DNA of 64,000 nt from Atrina japonica (Eukaryota > Mollusca > Bivalvia > Pterioida > Pinnidae): the NCBI GenBank assembly GCA_030159075.1, contig BROG01000446.1, positions 52,501 through 116,500 of the forward strand. The letters run 5' to 3'. The position numbers and the translations under genes are program-made. Each line of letters starts with the position of its first letter. The stretch's first letter is position 1. The notes below the pieces were generated by a model. That model did no database searches. It saw only the letters and a list, made by a program, of their open reading frames with translations, and had not been told where the DNA came from. This document shows positions 24,041 through 35,931 of the stretch, piece after piece.

Positions 24041-25726
24041 TTTTATATTTATCATAAATTTCATTTATAATTTTTATCATACTTTATTTATGATTTCGTT
24101 TTTTAAAGTTGCATATAACCTCACATGGTTAAAATAGCTAAAAAAATCTATAATACTTAAGATGTTTTGTTCGTTCTTTATCAAAATTAACACATGCAGG
24201 AAAATATAACACTGTGGGATTTCATTGTTTATATTGTTTTCAATAGATTACGTTACTTACAACCCATAAAAGTATCTAGAAAATATGCAAAAAATACCCC
24301 TAACTCTGAAAATATTATCCACATTACATGCGCACATGGTCCGTTGCGACTAAATTTTATTCAGAAGTCTGTGAATTTTCTTAGACTAGCTGGCTTAGGG
24401 AAGAAAAAACAATGATAACATGGCTGTTGATTGAGGAACATGATTGATGTACTTTTATAAGACTTTGATTAGCTGGAATTAAGTATATTTTAACATTAAG
24501 AACATGTTCAGGTATCTTTCTATATTTTAACCTTCGATTAAAAAGTTTTTACTGGATATAGTTGTTTACTTTAAATATCAATATGGCTGTTGCTTCAGAT
24601 ATTCCGTATTAATGTTCCCTCTGATATTGAAACTGGCACCATCGCATAGCTTAACTTCTTTAATATTTGGAACCTTCGCTTAATGACGTCATAGGGGACA
24701 AAACCCGGTCTAGGCGATGACATTTAATTAGCATTGCAATTGCCCATCTCCATGGATTTGTGGGAAGTAAATAAAAGATCAGTGCTTTAATTTATACAAT
24801 AGATCGAGTTAGTTAGCAGAGCTTTATCAAACCCAATTGTGTAATCGTGCGTTTTCCGATTTCAAAAGTGTGTCGCGTGGACAATAGTGTATATATCCAA
24901 TGTGAATTGGTGAGCTGAAAATTGGGTAGAAGTACATTAGAAGGAAAAATGAAATTAAAATTTGTAGCTACATCAATTTGAATATCAGGAATCTGTGATT
25001 AAAGAAATGACGGGACGAGAGACTGGACACACAAGAAAACTATCGATGTGAGACATTGTTCTTCTTGATATAACACAATAATTCAAAAGAAATAAAGCGG
25101 TAGATTTATTACGATACCGGCACACCCTTAAGCATGAAGCAAAACATTATAGAACACAATATTATAACATCGTGATATTGTGTTTCTACACGAAATGTAT
25201 TCAGGAGATTAATACTAAACAACTATTATAACATCAGACAATGGTGTATGTGATACTAAAAAGGGATTGAATTCCCTTGCTTGTATACCATGGTCTCCGT
25301 ATAGCGCGTATATTTTGTTAATGAAATAACTATCTCATCAACGTTCGTCAAAAAATTGTGACGTCAGTAACAGCTCATTCAATGTCATTATCACTTTCTC
25401 CTTGGAGAAATTCACTACTTAAAGCAGTTGACGTCAAGTTGTCGTCTGGTTGGTTTTTTTTCTTACAATGCGGGAATCATCAACACTTGTTAACATTAAT
25501 CGCTTTTCTATCAAACAGCAATATTACCGAATTTCACACGTGAAAGAGATAATCACTTGTTTTTCTATATGAAAGCTTTCATAGGAAATAAAGAAGATCA
25601 ACAAAATGGACAAGGGAAACCATTGAAAGGTCTTACTTAGAACATAGGTAGTCCAAATTAATCACCTGGTAAATCATACATAGTATCCATTACGGTTGCT
25701 TTCAATACCTCCTGATTAATGATCAA
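24041..25726. other. Non-coding stretch
   Basis: No gene recognised. A perfect TGACGTCA (CRE consensus) lies at about 24684-24691, but without a gene nearby its role is unknown. Confidence 0.45.
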
Positions 25727-25960
25727 TTTTGTTTTAAGGTATTTTACGCCACACTCAATACTTTTACAGTGTTTTGGTGCTGACCAGTATTTAATGTTGG
25801 AAGAGAGAATATGAATACAAAGTACTCGGCTCACCTTCTGCAAACTTTCTCACAAAATCAGCTTAGGTCCTGGCTGCGCTTGAACTTGCGCTGATTAGAA
25901 GTGAGGAATGTAATGGTTCTAAGCGCAATTCTGTAACCAGTCGGCCATGGAGGCCCCAGT
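25727..25960 (-). mobile_element. tRNA-derived SINE, family S3 (copy 1)
   Basis: Minus strand: GGGGCCTCCATGGCCGACTGG, CACTTCTAATCAGCGC, a B-box-like AAGTTCAAGCGC, CTAAGCTGATTTTGTGAG, TTCTCTCTTCCAACATTAAA and a tail TTGAGTGTGGCGTAAAA. The same order is present at 31968-32195 and 55086-55335. Confidence 0.75.
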
Positions 25961-26880
25961 GGTTAATAAGATCAATATTTGGGGTCAAATGCAAACAATA
26001 TATTATAAGAGATAAAAAAGGAGAATTTCCTCAAACAAGCAAGGCAGGATTTTATTCTTATTTCACAGATTCTGTCTCCTGATTTAAGTTCATGTGATAT
26101 TGGGACAAATTATAGATGAGACCTTTCTCCCATGGCTGAGGGGAACACAACAAGATATTTTAGGTGTAGATTCGGGGAATTATACTGTCACCAAATAGTG
26201 AAAAAATAACGCAGAAATTTTAAAGGAAACAAAATTGTTTTATGAAATATTGTCCGGTAAAACTTGCTTGAGCGACCATCTGTATATAAAGATCACCCTG
26301 TTTTTGTTGTCCCCAATAGTACCATTTGTGTACAAATCAACCTCAATATAAATACTCCTCCCTATTCAAGACTGGTTGGTTGTGTCCGTATAAGGGTCTA
26401 TATATACAAGTTTCGCTGTATACAGAAAATTCAAATTTAAAAACATTAAGTTAAACAATTGCTTTCAACAAAGTGATGTTCCAATACACACAAATGTGGA
26501 AATAGAAATTATGGAAGATAAATTTCTTCTGAGGAAACATCTCTAGGATTTGAAATCTATGAAGAATAACAAATCCAGCATGTGATCGATTTTCTACAGA
26601 GTTTTTCTGGCAACAGTTATGTTCAACACATAAATTTATGCTGCAATTTTACATGTTTTTATTTCTAATGCACACAGCTATAAATTATTATAAAAATTAA
26701 TTGAGCATAATTTGAAGAAAAATATCATAAATCAATTTGAATATTTTATTTCTTTTTTATGGAAAATTACAAATGTGACCGAATATTTTATGTGAATGAA
26801 AAGATGGTGACGTGTTTCTTATTTGGTCATTTGAGAAATTTTGCCAAACAATGTAATCAAAATAAAATAAAATTTTAAAT

Positions 26881-28457
26881 ATCTCAGATACCAAAGTATA
26901 AATCTTTACGATGTCCAGGATGTAGATACAAATTTGGTATAAATGGACAAACATGGTCCTCTGTAAACCAAGAGATGAGATCAGGTGCCATGGAGGAGTA
27001 ACCATCCCTGTCCACCGGTCACACCTGCCGTGAGTCCACAGTCAAATCAAAATGAAATACGTGAGGAATGAATCATCTTCACAATTGGTACATTTCGTCA
27101 ACAACCGCAAACTAAAAAGGCAACTCAACATTTCGCTGAGTGAAACAGAGTAATTGCAAACAATAATATTATAACGACCGTAAAATTTGCGAAACGTTGA
27201 CATCAAACTCGGTTTTCAATACCCCTGTGGCAATAATTTGCCAGTGAGTAGTTTACATCTGTATTTGAAATGTTCATGTGTTGAACACGCCCTGTTATAT
27301 CGGATCATTTGTGAAATATAAACTCCATATGCGGGTGACTGTGGGATTACAACTTAAATTGGAAGCCCAAATCGTCGCGTAGTTGTAAAGCTTAGTTGCC
27401 AATTTCCCGTCTGTGTCTATAGTAAGTAAAATGTCTAAGTATGAAGGGTGTTTGCTTGATTCTGTTGTATCTTTAATCTCTAATTCGCTGGGATATACCG
27501 CGTTGACATATGTATGATAATTGTCATTATTAATTGACAAAACGTCGTCGATATATTTAAATGTCAAATCAAAGTCTTTTTCTTCTTTTGATTCAGCAGT
27601 TTCGGAATGAAGTCTGCTTGTTATGAATAAAAACAGCTCAGCCAATAAAGGGGCACAATATATTCCCATAGGAATGCCGACAGTTTGTTAAATGACCACG
27701 TCTTCGAACATTACAAATATATTGTTTATTAGAAATTCCAGCATCGTTTTTATATCAACTTCAGTGTATTTATGTGTAGAATCAGAGTGGTGTGGGAAAA
27801 AATAAGCATCTTGATAACCAATCACTAGATATTTAAAGTTTCGGGTACCATCTTTAGTAAAAAAAAAAAACAACAGTTGTCTATGATGCTAAAAAGCCTC
27901 TCTTTTAATTGTTTATGTGGAATTGTTTTGTAAAGAGTAGAGAAGTCGTAAGTTTTGATACTGTGAATTTGAGAAAAATTGTGTACCTTTAAATATTCTA
28001 AAAGTTGTTTAGAATTTTTAAGTACCCACATCTGATTTACACCACTTCTGGAATAAGCAACTGTACAGTATCTCCTTAACGGCTGTCAATATCTTGGTAA
28101 GGAGTAAAGATAAAGGTTTGGGAGAAGATTTGCTGGATCCTGCTATGTACCTCTGCTTATATGGGGTTTTATGAAGTTAAGGTATCCAATATAAATATGG
28201 TAGTTCAAAATCAGTATCTATTGTAGGTACATCAAAAAAGCGTTATACGGACACGTGATTTTGAAGGATCTCGTCCTTTGAAAGTGAGCTACGTATATAT
28301 GTAGGATTACCTGAGGCTTTGTCTCTTGAGACCAGTACATATTGGTCATGTAATCTATCCAGCTCGGTTACTACTTCTGGATCACTAACTACAGAGGAAT
28401 AATGTGTTTTCATAGTTCCTTTAAGTTTTCGAATACGAAATTTTATTAACCATCGTA
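26881..28457 (-). mobile_element. Penelope-like element, family 1, copy J
   Basis: Minus-strand copy with a full 3' block (ending TTTGGTATCTGAGA at 26881) and RT, 5'-truncated at the WLIKSRIRKLK region. A deletion of roughly 100 bp near 28310, relative to copy B, removes the region around the VCKAHYYNC residues. Stops and shifts are scattered. Confidence 0.8.
27295..28031 (-). pseudogene. RT remnants of PLE copy J
   Basis: Three overlapping pieces: YLKVHNFSQIHSIKTYDFSTLYKTIPHKQ with motif A (27825-28031); MVPETLNI-type and HKYTEVDIKTMLEFLINNIFV residues (27688-27873); and motif B/C residues CAPLLAELFLF and FKYIDDVLSIN, then ELEIKDTTESSKHPSYLDILL (27295-27669). The YIDD aspartates are present. 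An A-rich insertion (AAAAAAAAAA near 27861) and several small indels shift the frames. Not functional. Confidence 0.8.
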
Positions 28458-28734
28458 AAAGTTTGAGTTTGAATATTGAGTAAATCTTGCAACTTTGGGC
28501 ACTGTATTTTAAACCAAACCATCAAACATCATATTTATTAAATTCTCCAAAGCTGAGCATTCAATTTCCGATCACGTGCACTAATTACCTTTTGTTTCTT
28601 TATGCCTCTGACTGTCAATCACTCATACAAATAAATCAGATAAGGAGATTCAAGATTCTGGTGTATCTTGGTTTTAGATAAGTAAGTAGCTCGTATCATT
28701 GAAATACTGTTCCCGAAGGCTGATACTCCCTCAA

Positions 28735-28960
28735 CAAAAATCAATAAGAGTCACTGAACTATTATCAACCTTTCCTTCATCCAGAATAATAGAAACATCA
28801 TCGCTTTAAACTATTTTGATCACAGCAAAGATATGGTCATCGACTGGTCATTTTAATACACTGGTCATCGACTTGTTACTATTTCTTCAATGTTAAACCT
28901 TACATACATAGTCATATTCACGACATTCTCGAGTTTTGTGATTATAACGGATGTTGTTAT
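28735..28960. repeat. Direct repeat R1, copy a
   Basis: Shares AGAGTCACTGAAC, AGAATAATAGAAAC, GATATGGTCATCGACTGGTC and TTGTGAT.A.AACGGATG with 31125-31615 in the same orientation. The second copy is longer because a PLE 3' end sits inside it. Confidence 0.65.
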
Positions 28961-29278
28961 ACATATCTTACTTCATAAGATGTTATATATATTTTACTTC
29001 ATAAGATGTTATATATATTTTACTTCATAAGATGTTATACATATTTTACTTCATAAGATGTTGTGCATATTTTATTTCATAAGATGCTGTACATATTTCA
29101 CTTCATAAGATGTTGTACATATTTCACTTCATAAGATGTAATATACATATTTTACTTCATAAGATGTTGTTATACATATTTCACTTCATAAGATGTAATA
29201 TACATATTTTACTTCATAAGATGTTGTACATATTTCACTTCATAAGATGTTATACATATTTCACTTCATAAGATGTAA
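28945..29278. repeat. Minisatellite, unit about 27-32 bp
   Basis: About eleven units of TTTTACTTCATAAGATGTTATACATA with C/T and spacer-length variants, arranged head to tail. AT-rich with no open frame of note. Confidence 0.9.
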
Positions 29279-30120
29279 CAATCTCAGAAACCAGTGTGTT
29301 AATCGTAAGGAGGTTCAATACCACAAACACAATGCGTGGACATAGTTTTGTAAAGGAAATGACCAAATAAATGCTCAAAACGATCAGTTCTGTCAATAAG
29401 ATTTCAGTAGAGCTCGAATTTAAAGTAAATGTATACACAGAGAGTTGTATCATATAAAGTCAAAGAAAATCTGATGAATATTGAACAAACACGGAAGAGG
29501 AAATTACAGAGGTGGGATCAGGTGTCGGAAATTGGCGACCCCTGTTGACAGTTAATTTATCAATCCGTTTACGTGTAGTTTTTTGGTACGATCGACCAAA
29601 CAGCTCACGATACCTCAGTTTAATAGTTCGTTTGCATCGCATGCTGAAATCCTGGCTTCAACTTCTAATCCATCTAACATTGCAGGATTGAGGTCTCGTG
29701 AACTATTTCTTTACGTAGACGAGTTTAGAATTTCCGTAATACATTAAAACTGGCAAGAGTAATCGTTCTAACTTTACCATCCTGGAAATATTGATAATAC
29801 ACGTTTTCCATAGGAAACCCGTTTCATTCAGTGAAACAGGGTAACCGCAAATAAGGTTATCATACCAAGCGTAAACGTGCGGCACGTTGACATTAAACAC
29901 GACGATTTTCTATATCCCTGTGACAATAACTTGTCAGTACGTAGTTTACCCCAGTCTGTATATGAAATGTTCATATGTTTAACACGCCCTGGCATATCGG
30001 ATAATTTGTGAGATGATAACACCATATATTACTACTAAATATGGAAAATTTACGATGGGAAAGCCGTATTCGTCTCGTTTGTCGTAAAGCCTGTTATTAA
30101 TTTCCCACCGAATGATAATC
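29279..30120 (-). mobile_element. PLE family 1, degenerate copy K with hammerhead remnant
   Basis: Minus-strand similarity to the RT C-terminus and 3' region: CGAATACGGCTTTCCCATCG, CGATATGCCAGGGCGTGTTAAA, ACAAGTTATTGTCACAGGGA, SVSLNE-type residues and TGTCAACAGGGG. A stretch at about 29560-29810 has no counterpart in the other copies. A hammerhead-like remnant (29373-29415) lies downstream, on the 3' side. Confidence 0.65.
29373..29415 (-). ncRNA. Hammerhead-like motif, decayed (copy 2)
   Basis: Minus strand: GAGCTCTACTGAAATC, TTATTGACAGAACTGATCGT and TTTTGAGC. Stem I arms and stem II half are recognisable, but CTGATGA, GAAA and GTC each carry changes, so it should be inactive. Confidence 0.45.
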
Positions 30121-31100
30121 AACAGGTTACCCCCCCCCCCTCCGCCATGTTATGAGATTCGGACAATAATGAATAATGCCTCAGGTTTTTTTTCGAAAGT
30201 CAGTAATTTTAGTTCTTTCATCAGGCGATTTATATAAAAAGTGAAAATTGCAGCTCTTTCAATTAGATTTTAAACCGAAAACTTCAGGCGTGCCAAGTTA
30301 TAGAAATACGTGGTGCATCGGTAGAACACTGGAAATAAATTATTACACTGAACCTGTCGCTGTTGACGTTTCCATATAAGTGAACAGTTCTTGGTGGGAA
30401 AATATTCACAAAACCAGAAGAAACAAAATAAGGATTAATATTCATATTAGCCCCATCATAACTGCACTTGACTTGAGTTTCAAAATAATAAATTATCACT
30501 TTCTATATTTTTCACATTCATACTTATTTTTCTGGTAGTTTCACCAAATATTAGCTTACCGTTGCCCGTGTATGCCAATCTTTCACTGTGTTTTAATCTT
30601 GCCCTCCTGAATACGCTACTGTTATCATTTTGGATTATTCTGTGAATAATACTTGACAGTGCACTGTAGATACACAGGACATAATCGATATCAGCTTTTG
30701 TGTTAATTTGTATAAATCTTTATCATATCTTGATTAAACAAAAAGAGGTTATTTTGTAAAAATAAGATGATTTGTATATTTCTATAAATATAAGTATCAC
30801 ATCAAGCATTGGTAATGTTAGTGCATAAAACAGAACTTGATTGAAATTATAGATGCCAAGTTCAGAAATCACCAAAGAACTTTAGACTAGATCTCAAGTA
30901 TTAAGCACCATATTCAAAACAAATTTTACAATTTGGATGTAAATATCGTAAACTATCTTCAAAACATGTTGCCATTTTTTCTCTCCTCACGTACGTCCAT
31001 TATCTTGATCTCCTTGTTGACATTTACCGGCAACACTCATTCGAGACAAATAAAACATAAAGGGAATCAAGTGTCTGAAGTTTTTTACTTTAGACGATGA
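30121..31100. other. Non-coding stretch
   Basis: A C-run at about 30130-30140 is the only notable feature; no gene recognised. Confidence 0.4.
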
Positions 31101-31104
31101 AGTA

Positions 31105-31620
31105 GCTAATATTAGTGCAAGAATCAGTGCAAATAGAGTCACTGAACCAATAACAATATTTATAATTCAAACAATGCCCAGTAATAGAATAATAGAAACA
31201 AAGCTGTTTAGAACTATGTTTAATCGCGGTGGAGATATGGTCATCGACTGGTCATTTAATGCATTGGTCATGATTTCAGTAGCGTAAAGTGTCATACCTT
31301 ATTTTTGGATCCATACTCATTTACAAATGTCCTTGCGATACTCAGCTGTTAGAAACACAATTTGATCTCGCTGAAAACCGGATCAGCTTGTTTCCTCACG
31401 TATTTCATTTGGATTTGACTGTGGACTCACGGCGGGTTTGACCGGTCAAAAAGGGATGCTTAATCCTCCATATCAGCTGATCCCACCTCTTGATTTCCAG
31501 AGGTTCGTGTTTGTCCAATTTTTTACCAGATTTGTATCTTTATCCTGGACATCCTAAAGATTTTTACTTTGGTATCCGAGATAGTTTTATTTGACTTGTG
31601 ATAAAACGGATGTTTTATAG
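31105..31620. repeat. Direct repeat R1, copy b, interrupted
   Basis: Second copy of R1. Its left part matches 28735-28900 and its right part (TTGTGATAAAACGGATG, about 31593) matches 28943, with a PLE 3' end between them. Confidence 0.6.
31375..31580 (+). mobile_element. PLE family 1, solo 3' end (L)
   Basis: CCTCACGTATTTCATTTGG, GACTGTGGACTCACGGCGGG, a diverged GACCGGTCAAAAAGGGATGC, TTTCCAGAGGTTCGTGTTTG and TTTACTTTGGTATCCGAGAT. It has more substitutions than copy I, so it is older. Confidence 0.8.
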
Positions 31621-31967
31621 CATTGATAAGATCGAAAATAGAATATATTTGAATGACCATTACCTCTAAGCCAAATCAAAATTGTCTGAATTATCATACT
31701 CATTTGTTTTTATTTTATCTTTAATTCCATTTTTATTTTAAAAATCGATCAATATATTAAGTGTTTTCCACGATTAATTAAATAATTAGTTGGAATAGGA
31801 CTTTCAAAATACGACGAAAATTCATACGAATACAGAAAAGTATAGAAAAGTTTATTTATGAACATTACTCCCCGGAATATGGCTTTAAGTTTTAATTTCA
31901 AAACATCATTTGTTAAATCAACTCTCAGTTTCAAATCCAAGACTTATTTCTTCCATTTCAGCTTATT

Positions 31968-32195
31968 CAGCTGGGGACCCACGTGGTCGAATGGTAAGAA
32001 CATTACTCTTTACACTATGAAGTCTTTTTCTCAGCCGTGAATTCGAGGCTGGAACCTAAACTGGTTTTGAGAGGAAGTATGCGGCACTTTACTAGCGGAA
32101 GATCAGTGGTATCTATCCGGGCACATTGAAACCAGGTTCCGTTCCCCGAGATTAAAAACTGGTCTCACCCATATGACTGAAAAATAAAATAAACG
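31968..32195 (+). mobile_element. tRNA-derived SINE, family S3 (copy 2)
   Basis: CTGGGGACCCACGTGGTCGA with AATGGTAAG, CTATGAAGTCT, B-box-like AATTCGAGGCTGGAACC, TTTTGAGAGGAAGT, GGCACTTTACTAGCGGAAGA, CCGGGCACATTG and TTAAAAACTGG match the family order. The 3' end is A-rich. Confidence 0.75.
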
Positions 32196-33307
32196 AATTT
32201 AATTGAAAGTAAAAAAGACAATGAATTCAGGAAAATTTGTGCCATGTATTTGAAAAATATGTATTACAAGCTGGGAATACGCCAGGCTAAAAAGTAAGCC
32301 AATCCTGAGGTGCGATTCAAAGTAGTTCTCAGCCATCAGTTTAAAATAATACATTTTATTATCTCGTTTACACGGAGAAAAGCTGTTTAAACAATATCTT
32401 CCGACCTCCTGGTGCCTGATATGACGATTGGCTATTATTTGCCTTCCGAAAGTTCGATCGATTCTATGATAGTCTGCAACCAACTTCTTATCTTTCGATG
32501 CTTTTGGAGAATATATACGCATATTCAAAGAAATAAAACCGAGGCATGTCGATCTGTAAGCACGTGGATGTACCTGGCACGTTTTATTGTTCATATTAAA
32601 ATTCATGCTCAGCAGCAAATGTCGTGAATATAAAACAATTTTAAACTTTTAAAAGTTATTTCTTCTATATAATGTTTACTTACTATAATAGTTTTCACTT
32701 GAACTTTGTATTCTTTTTTTAAAATCAAGAGACTTGACCAGTTGCTTCAAACAGTAATACTATGGCTCATGTGTTTTATTTTCAGATGAGAGGTTTTGAT
32801 CCACTTTCATGTGCACCTCTCAAATATCTTTATCACTCATATTAAGGTGTTAGCAGCTGCATATGTCCCGCACTTTACCTGCGTTATGGTTTTTTATAAC
32901 GTAATAAGAGACCTTAGTTGTCAATGCAAATAAGGGCATTTGAAGTATCACGTGACAATAGACCTTGATTCGAGGAATGCACTAAATTTTATATGACCAT
33001 AGTAAAACAAATTCCCTGAATTTTATTGTACGTAGTATATGAAAAGCGTTCAATACTTTGCCCTAGTGCCTACTGTTTGCAGAAAAACAAAATTAAGGTA
33101 TATTTTAGTCTCTAGAAAATTTCATTAAATATCCGGTGAACGTATTTATGATACAAAACAATGCTTTTCTTTTGATATTTTTCAGACCTTAGTTGCTTCA
33201 GATTAGTAATACCATGCAATTTTGCTTATTTCTAGATCTAGACTATTTGAAACCTTCTTTTGCAAATGCGTACAGTAATCTCGCCGAAAAGGGGTGTTGT
33301 TGATGTA
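32196..33307. other. Non-coding stretch
   Basis: A 139-codon minus-strand frame (32199-32618) is open but shows no domain, motif or biased composition I recognise. Confidence 0.4.
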
Positions 33308-33340
33308 CATGTGTCAATCGGAATTGTTGATTGACACATG
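33308..33340. other. Perfect 12-bp hairpin
   Basis: CATGTGTCAATC and its exact reverse complement are separated by nine bases. No flanking gene explains it; it could be a decayed inverted-repeat element end. Confidence 0.7.
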
Positions 33341-33475
33341 GTTTATACACACTTTGGTGTAAGATGTGGTACCGATGTTGTTGACAACAAGACGAAATAC
33401 CGGAAATTCATAAATGAACGTTGCCATACTATGTGATTTCCCATTTTCCTATTTGTACCCCGAACTCAGTCTTCG

Positions 33476-33662
33476 TGACCGAATCCATATAGCATCGCAT
33501 TTATTCTACGACGTGTCTTGCCAATGGTCAACTCCAGTTTGATCCTGGCTTTACTTAAATTATGTATTTTCAATCCTATAATATATTATGATTAAACTCA
33601 CGCGAGACGATCGGTGTGTTTCTGGGCGCATTGTAACCAGTTTATCTCTGCCAACATTGAAA
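33476..33662 (+). mobile_element. Degenerate SINE, probably family S3
   Basis: CGATCGGTGTGTTTCTGGGC with GCATTGTAACCAG, CTCTGCCAACATTGAAAATGG aligns with the body of S3 (GTCGGTGGTCTCT, GGGCACATTG, TTAAAAACTGG). The head is largely lost. Confidence 0.45.
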
Positions 33663-35088
33663 ATGGTAACAATAACCGTTTGTTTTGTCGTTGTTTTATA
33701 TCCAGCGAAGAATGCATCAGCTGATATGAAGTTATAAAGGAAATATCATTCATGCTGATTGTAAAGTAGCGTAAATTTAGCGCTTTGAATATGATCCATT
33801 TTAGTAGTAGAGTTTATAATTACGCAATCATGTCTTTTCGCGAATGTCGCTAAATTCAGTGTGCGCTTAACTTTTTCGATTGATACATATAAATGATATA
33901 TGATGGTACATATAAACAAATGAACAGGCAAAAAATATATGATAATTGTCCTTAAGCAAAAGGTCAACATACTTTTGTGGTTTTAAACTACCTTTGTGAA
34001 TACCTTAACATTCATCAACATCGAATAATATCCATCATATGAATTTTACTTCTTGTCAAGCAAAATGTTTTAATTACTGCTATCGACACACCACAAACAA
34101 ATAAAGTGTACTAACCAGGATAGTTTGATGTTTATCAAAAATATTTATAAAACAACACGCCACAGTGCAGCGAGGTGAAGATATCATAGAAGGAAAATTG
34201 TTATTAACTATCCCTCAGAAATCGATACTGGTACAATACTGTTGGCAGATACCTTGGCTAAAAAAACAAATAAATTACAAACGAAAATGCAAAAGGTGAA
34301 AATACGATGTATCTATTGATGTCAATAACATTTTATCTCTCATTTTCTTTTTTCATCTCCGATACAGGTGCCAGCACGTATCACCCTGTATCAGCCCTCC
34401 CTTTATCACACCCCTGTAACCCTTTATCACACCCCATTTGGAATCCTTCTTGTATCTTCTTGTATTTTTATCATTTGGAACACCTCGATTGTTTTCCGCT
34501 TCAGACAAAAACCTACATCTTGCATAAACGCCAGGTTAAGCACATTCCGTGAAATATTAGGCCTGATTGTAAACATTGTTGAATGAAAATGTGAAGGAAC
34601 AAGTGTAATGATATTCCGTAGGTGGGTTCAATACACCGCAAAGTTGTGCATTTCATTATTTTTATATCTACTCTAGAGTGTACATGGAGTACTAGGTACC
34701 GTAGGTTATTCCCTTCAACACAATGTTCTGCCATGTTCTGCCGTGAACAGTCTCACAACAGGGTTTCTTGAATGTTTTTTCAAAGTTTCTGTAGGGCCCT
34801 ACCGTTATATAAATCTATCCTGATAAAATATTTACTCTAGAATACAAATTATTTCAGCAAAAAACCTTGAGGATTGCTAAATTTTATGTTGTGTAAACAT
34901 TCTCCGTAATTTTACCGAGATCTACCCACATATACTGTAGGAATTTCCATTGACGGGCGCAAGTCGCGATTATAACACAGCAAATTTAAAACAATTAAAA
35001 AATATATTGTTATCGTTGATAATGTATTATAGTATTTGTCTATTTACCAGTAGAGTTTTAAATATATGATAAAAACAACAAAACATAA
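33663..35088. other. Non-coding stretch
   Basis: A short duplication of CCCTTTATCACACCCC near 34398-34435 is the only pattern seen. Overlapping short frames at 34307-34586 lack domain features. Confidence 0.4.
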
Positions 35089-35193
35089 CAAAATCAGTAT
35101 CGCATGCCACATCAACCCTCGACCAATATCAGCCTACGGCCCTCGGGCTGATATTTGAGTCTCGGGTTGATATGGCATGCGATATAGATTTTG
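35089..35193. repeat. Large imperfect palindrome, about 48-bp arms
   Basis: CAAAATCAGTATCGCATGCC, ATCAACCCTCGA and AATATCAGCC are mirrored by GGCTGATATT, CTCGGGTTGATATGGCATGC and GATATAGATTTTG around a short CGGCCCTCG centre. The arms pair with few mismatches. A half copy lies at about 15782. Confidence 0.9.
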
Positions 35194-35204
35194 CCATGTG
35201 TTAT

Positions 35205-35205
<1 letters not shown>

Positions 35206-35278
<73 letters not shown>
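35206..35278. repeat. (TA)n microsatellite
   Basis: TA run between the palindrome and an S1 SINE. Confidence 0.97.
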
Positions 35279-35281
<3 letters not shown>

Positions 35282-35304
35282 AATATCCCTACAACATTAT
35301 CATT

Positions 35305-35401
35305 TACTAAGTGGTTAGGACGTCATGCATGAGAGTCAGGTGATTGGTGCCGTAGTTCGAGGGTTCGAACCACAGCCGCGGCGTGGTGAGTTTGTAGGTA
35401 C
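35305..35401 (+). mobile_element. tRNA-headed SINE, family S1 (copy 2)
   Basis: AAGTGGTTAGGACGTCATGC, GATTGGTGCCGTAG, B-box-like GAGGGTTCGAACC and GTGAGTTTGTAGGTAC. The leader seen in the other copies is replaced by (TA)n, so it is 5'-truncated. Confidence 0.75.
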
Positions 35402-35602
35402 ATTTATGTTATTTCAGTATTTTGTGATTTATGTATGTTTTATATACGCAGATAGTATCATTTCTGATTCAAGGTCCTTAGTAAAAGATAATATTGTAGT
35501 GATATTTGTGCTTTATATATACTTGTATTTCTCTACATTACATGCGTCGTAATCGATCCATTGTCATTTACGTTAAGATAAACACATTTCACCTCTATCT
35601 CT

Positions 35603-35766
35603 GCGACCGAGTTCTCATGCTCGGAATTCTACTCACTACTATCGAAACATTCATTTTTGTGAATGTGTAGATGGCCAAGTAGTTAGGGCGTCTTGCATGA
35701 GAGCCAGGGAATTGGTGCCGTCGAGGGTTTGAACCCCAGAAGGGGCATGGTGAGTTTGTAGGTACC
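35603..35766 (+). mobile_element. tRNA-headed SINE, family S1 (copy 3)
   Basis: Has leader (GCGACCGAGTTCTCATGCTC, ATTCATTTTTGTGAATG), A box GATGGCCAAGTAGTTAGGGC, GAATTGGTGCCG, B box GAGGGTTTGAACC and TGAGTTTGTAGGTACC. A (TA)n tract starts within about 15 bp of its 3' end. Confidence 0.8.
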
Positions 35767-35778
35767 ATTTCTGTATTT

Positions 35779-35780
<2 letters not shown>

Positions 35781-35844
<64 letters not shown>
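35781..35844. repeat. (TA)n microsatellite
   Basis: TA run directly after the S1 SINE; it may have grown from the element tail. Confidence 0.97.
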
Positions 35845-35847
<3 letters not shown>

Positions 35848-35883
35848 CACAAAATTTGTAAAGACAAGAAGTATAATATGACA

Positions 35884-35931
35884 ACGATGATGATGTGATG
35901 TCGAGGGCAACAACGATGATGATGATGATTT
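35884..35931. repeat. (GAT)n-like simple repeat
   Basis: Two clusters, ACAACGATGATGATG and CAACAACGATGATGATGATG, separated by about 15 bp. Confidence 0.85.

Noticed and set aside
24684..24691. TGACGTCA as a functional CRE
   Set aside because: An 8-bp word can occur by chance and no gene starts nearby.
32199..32618. 139-codon minus-strand frame
   Set aside because: No recognisable domain and overlaps the tail of a SINE; length alone is not enough.
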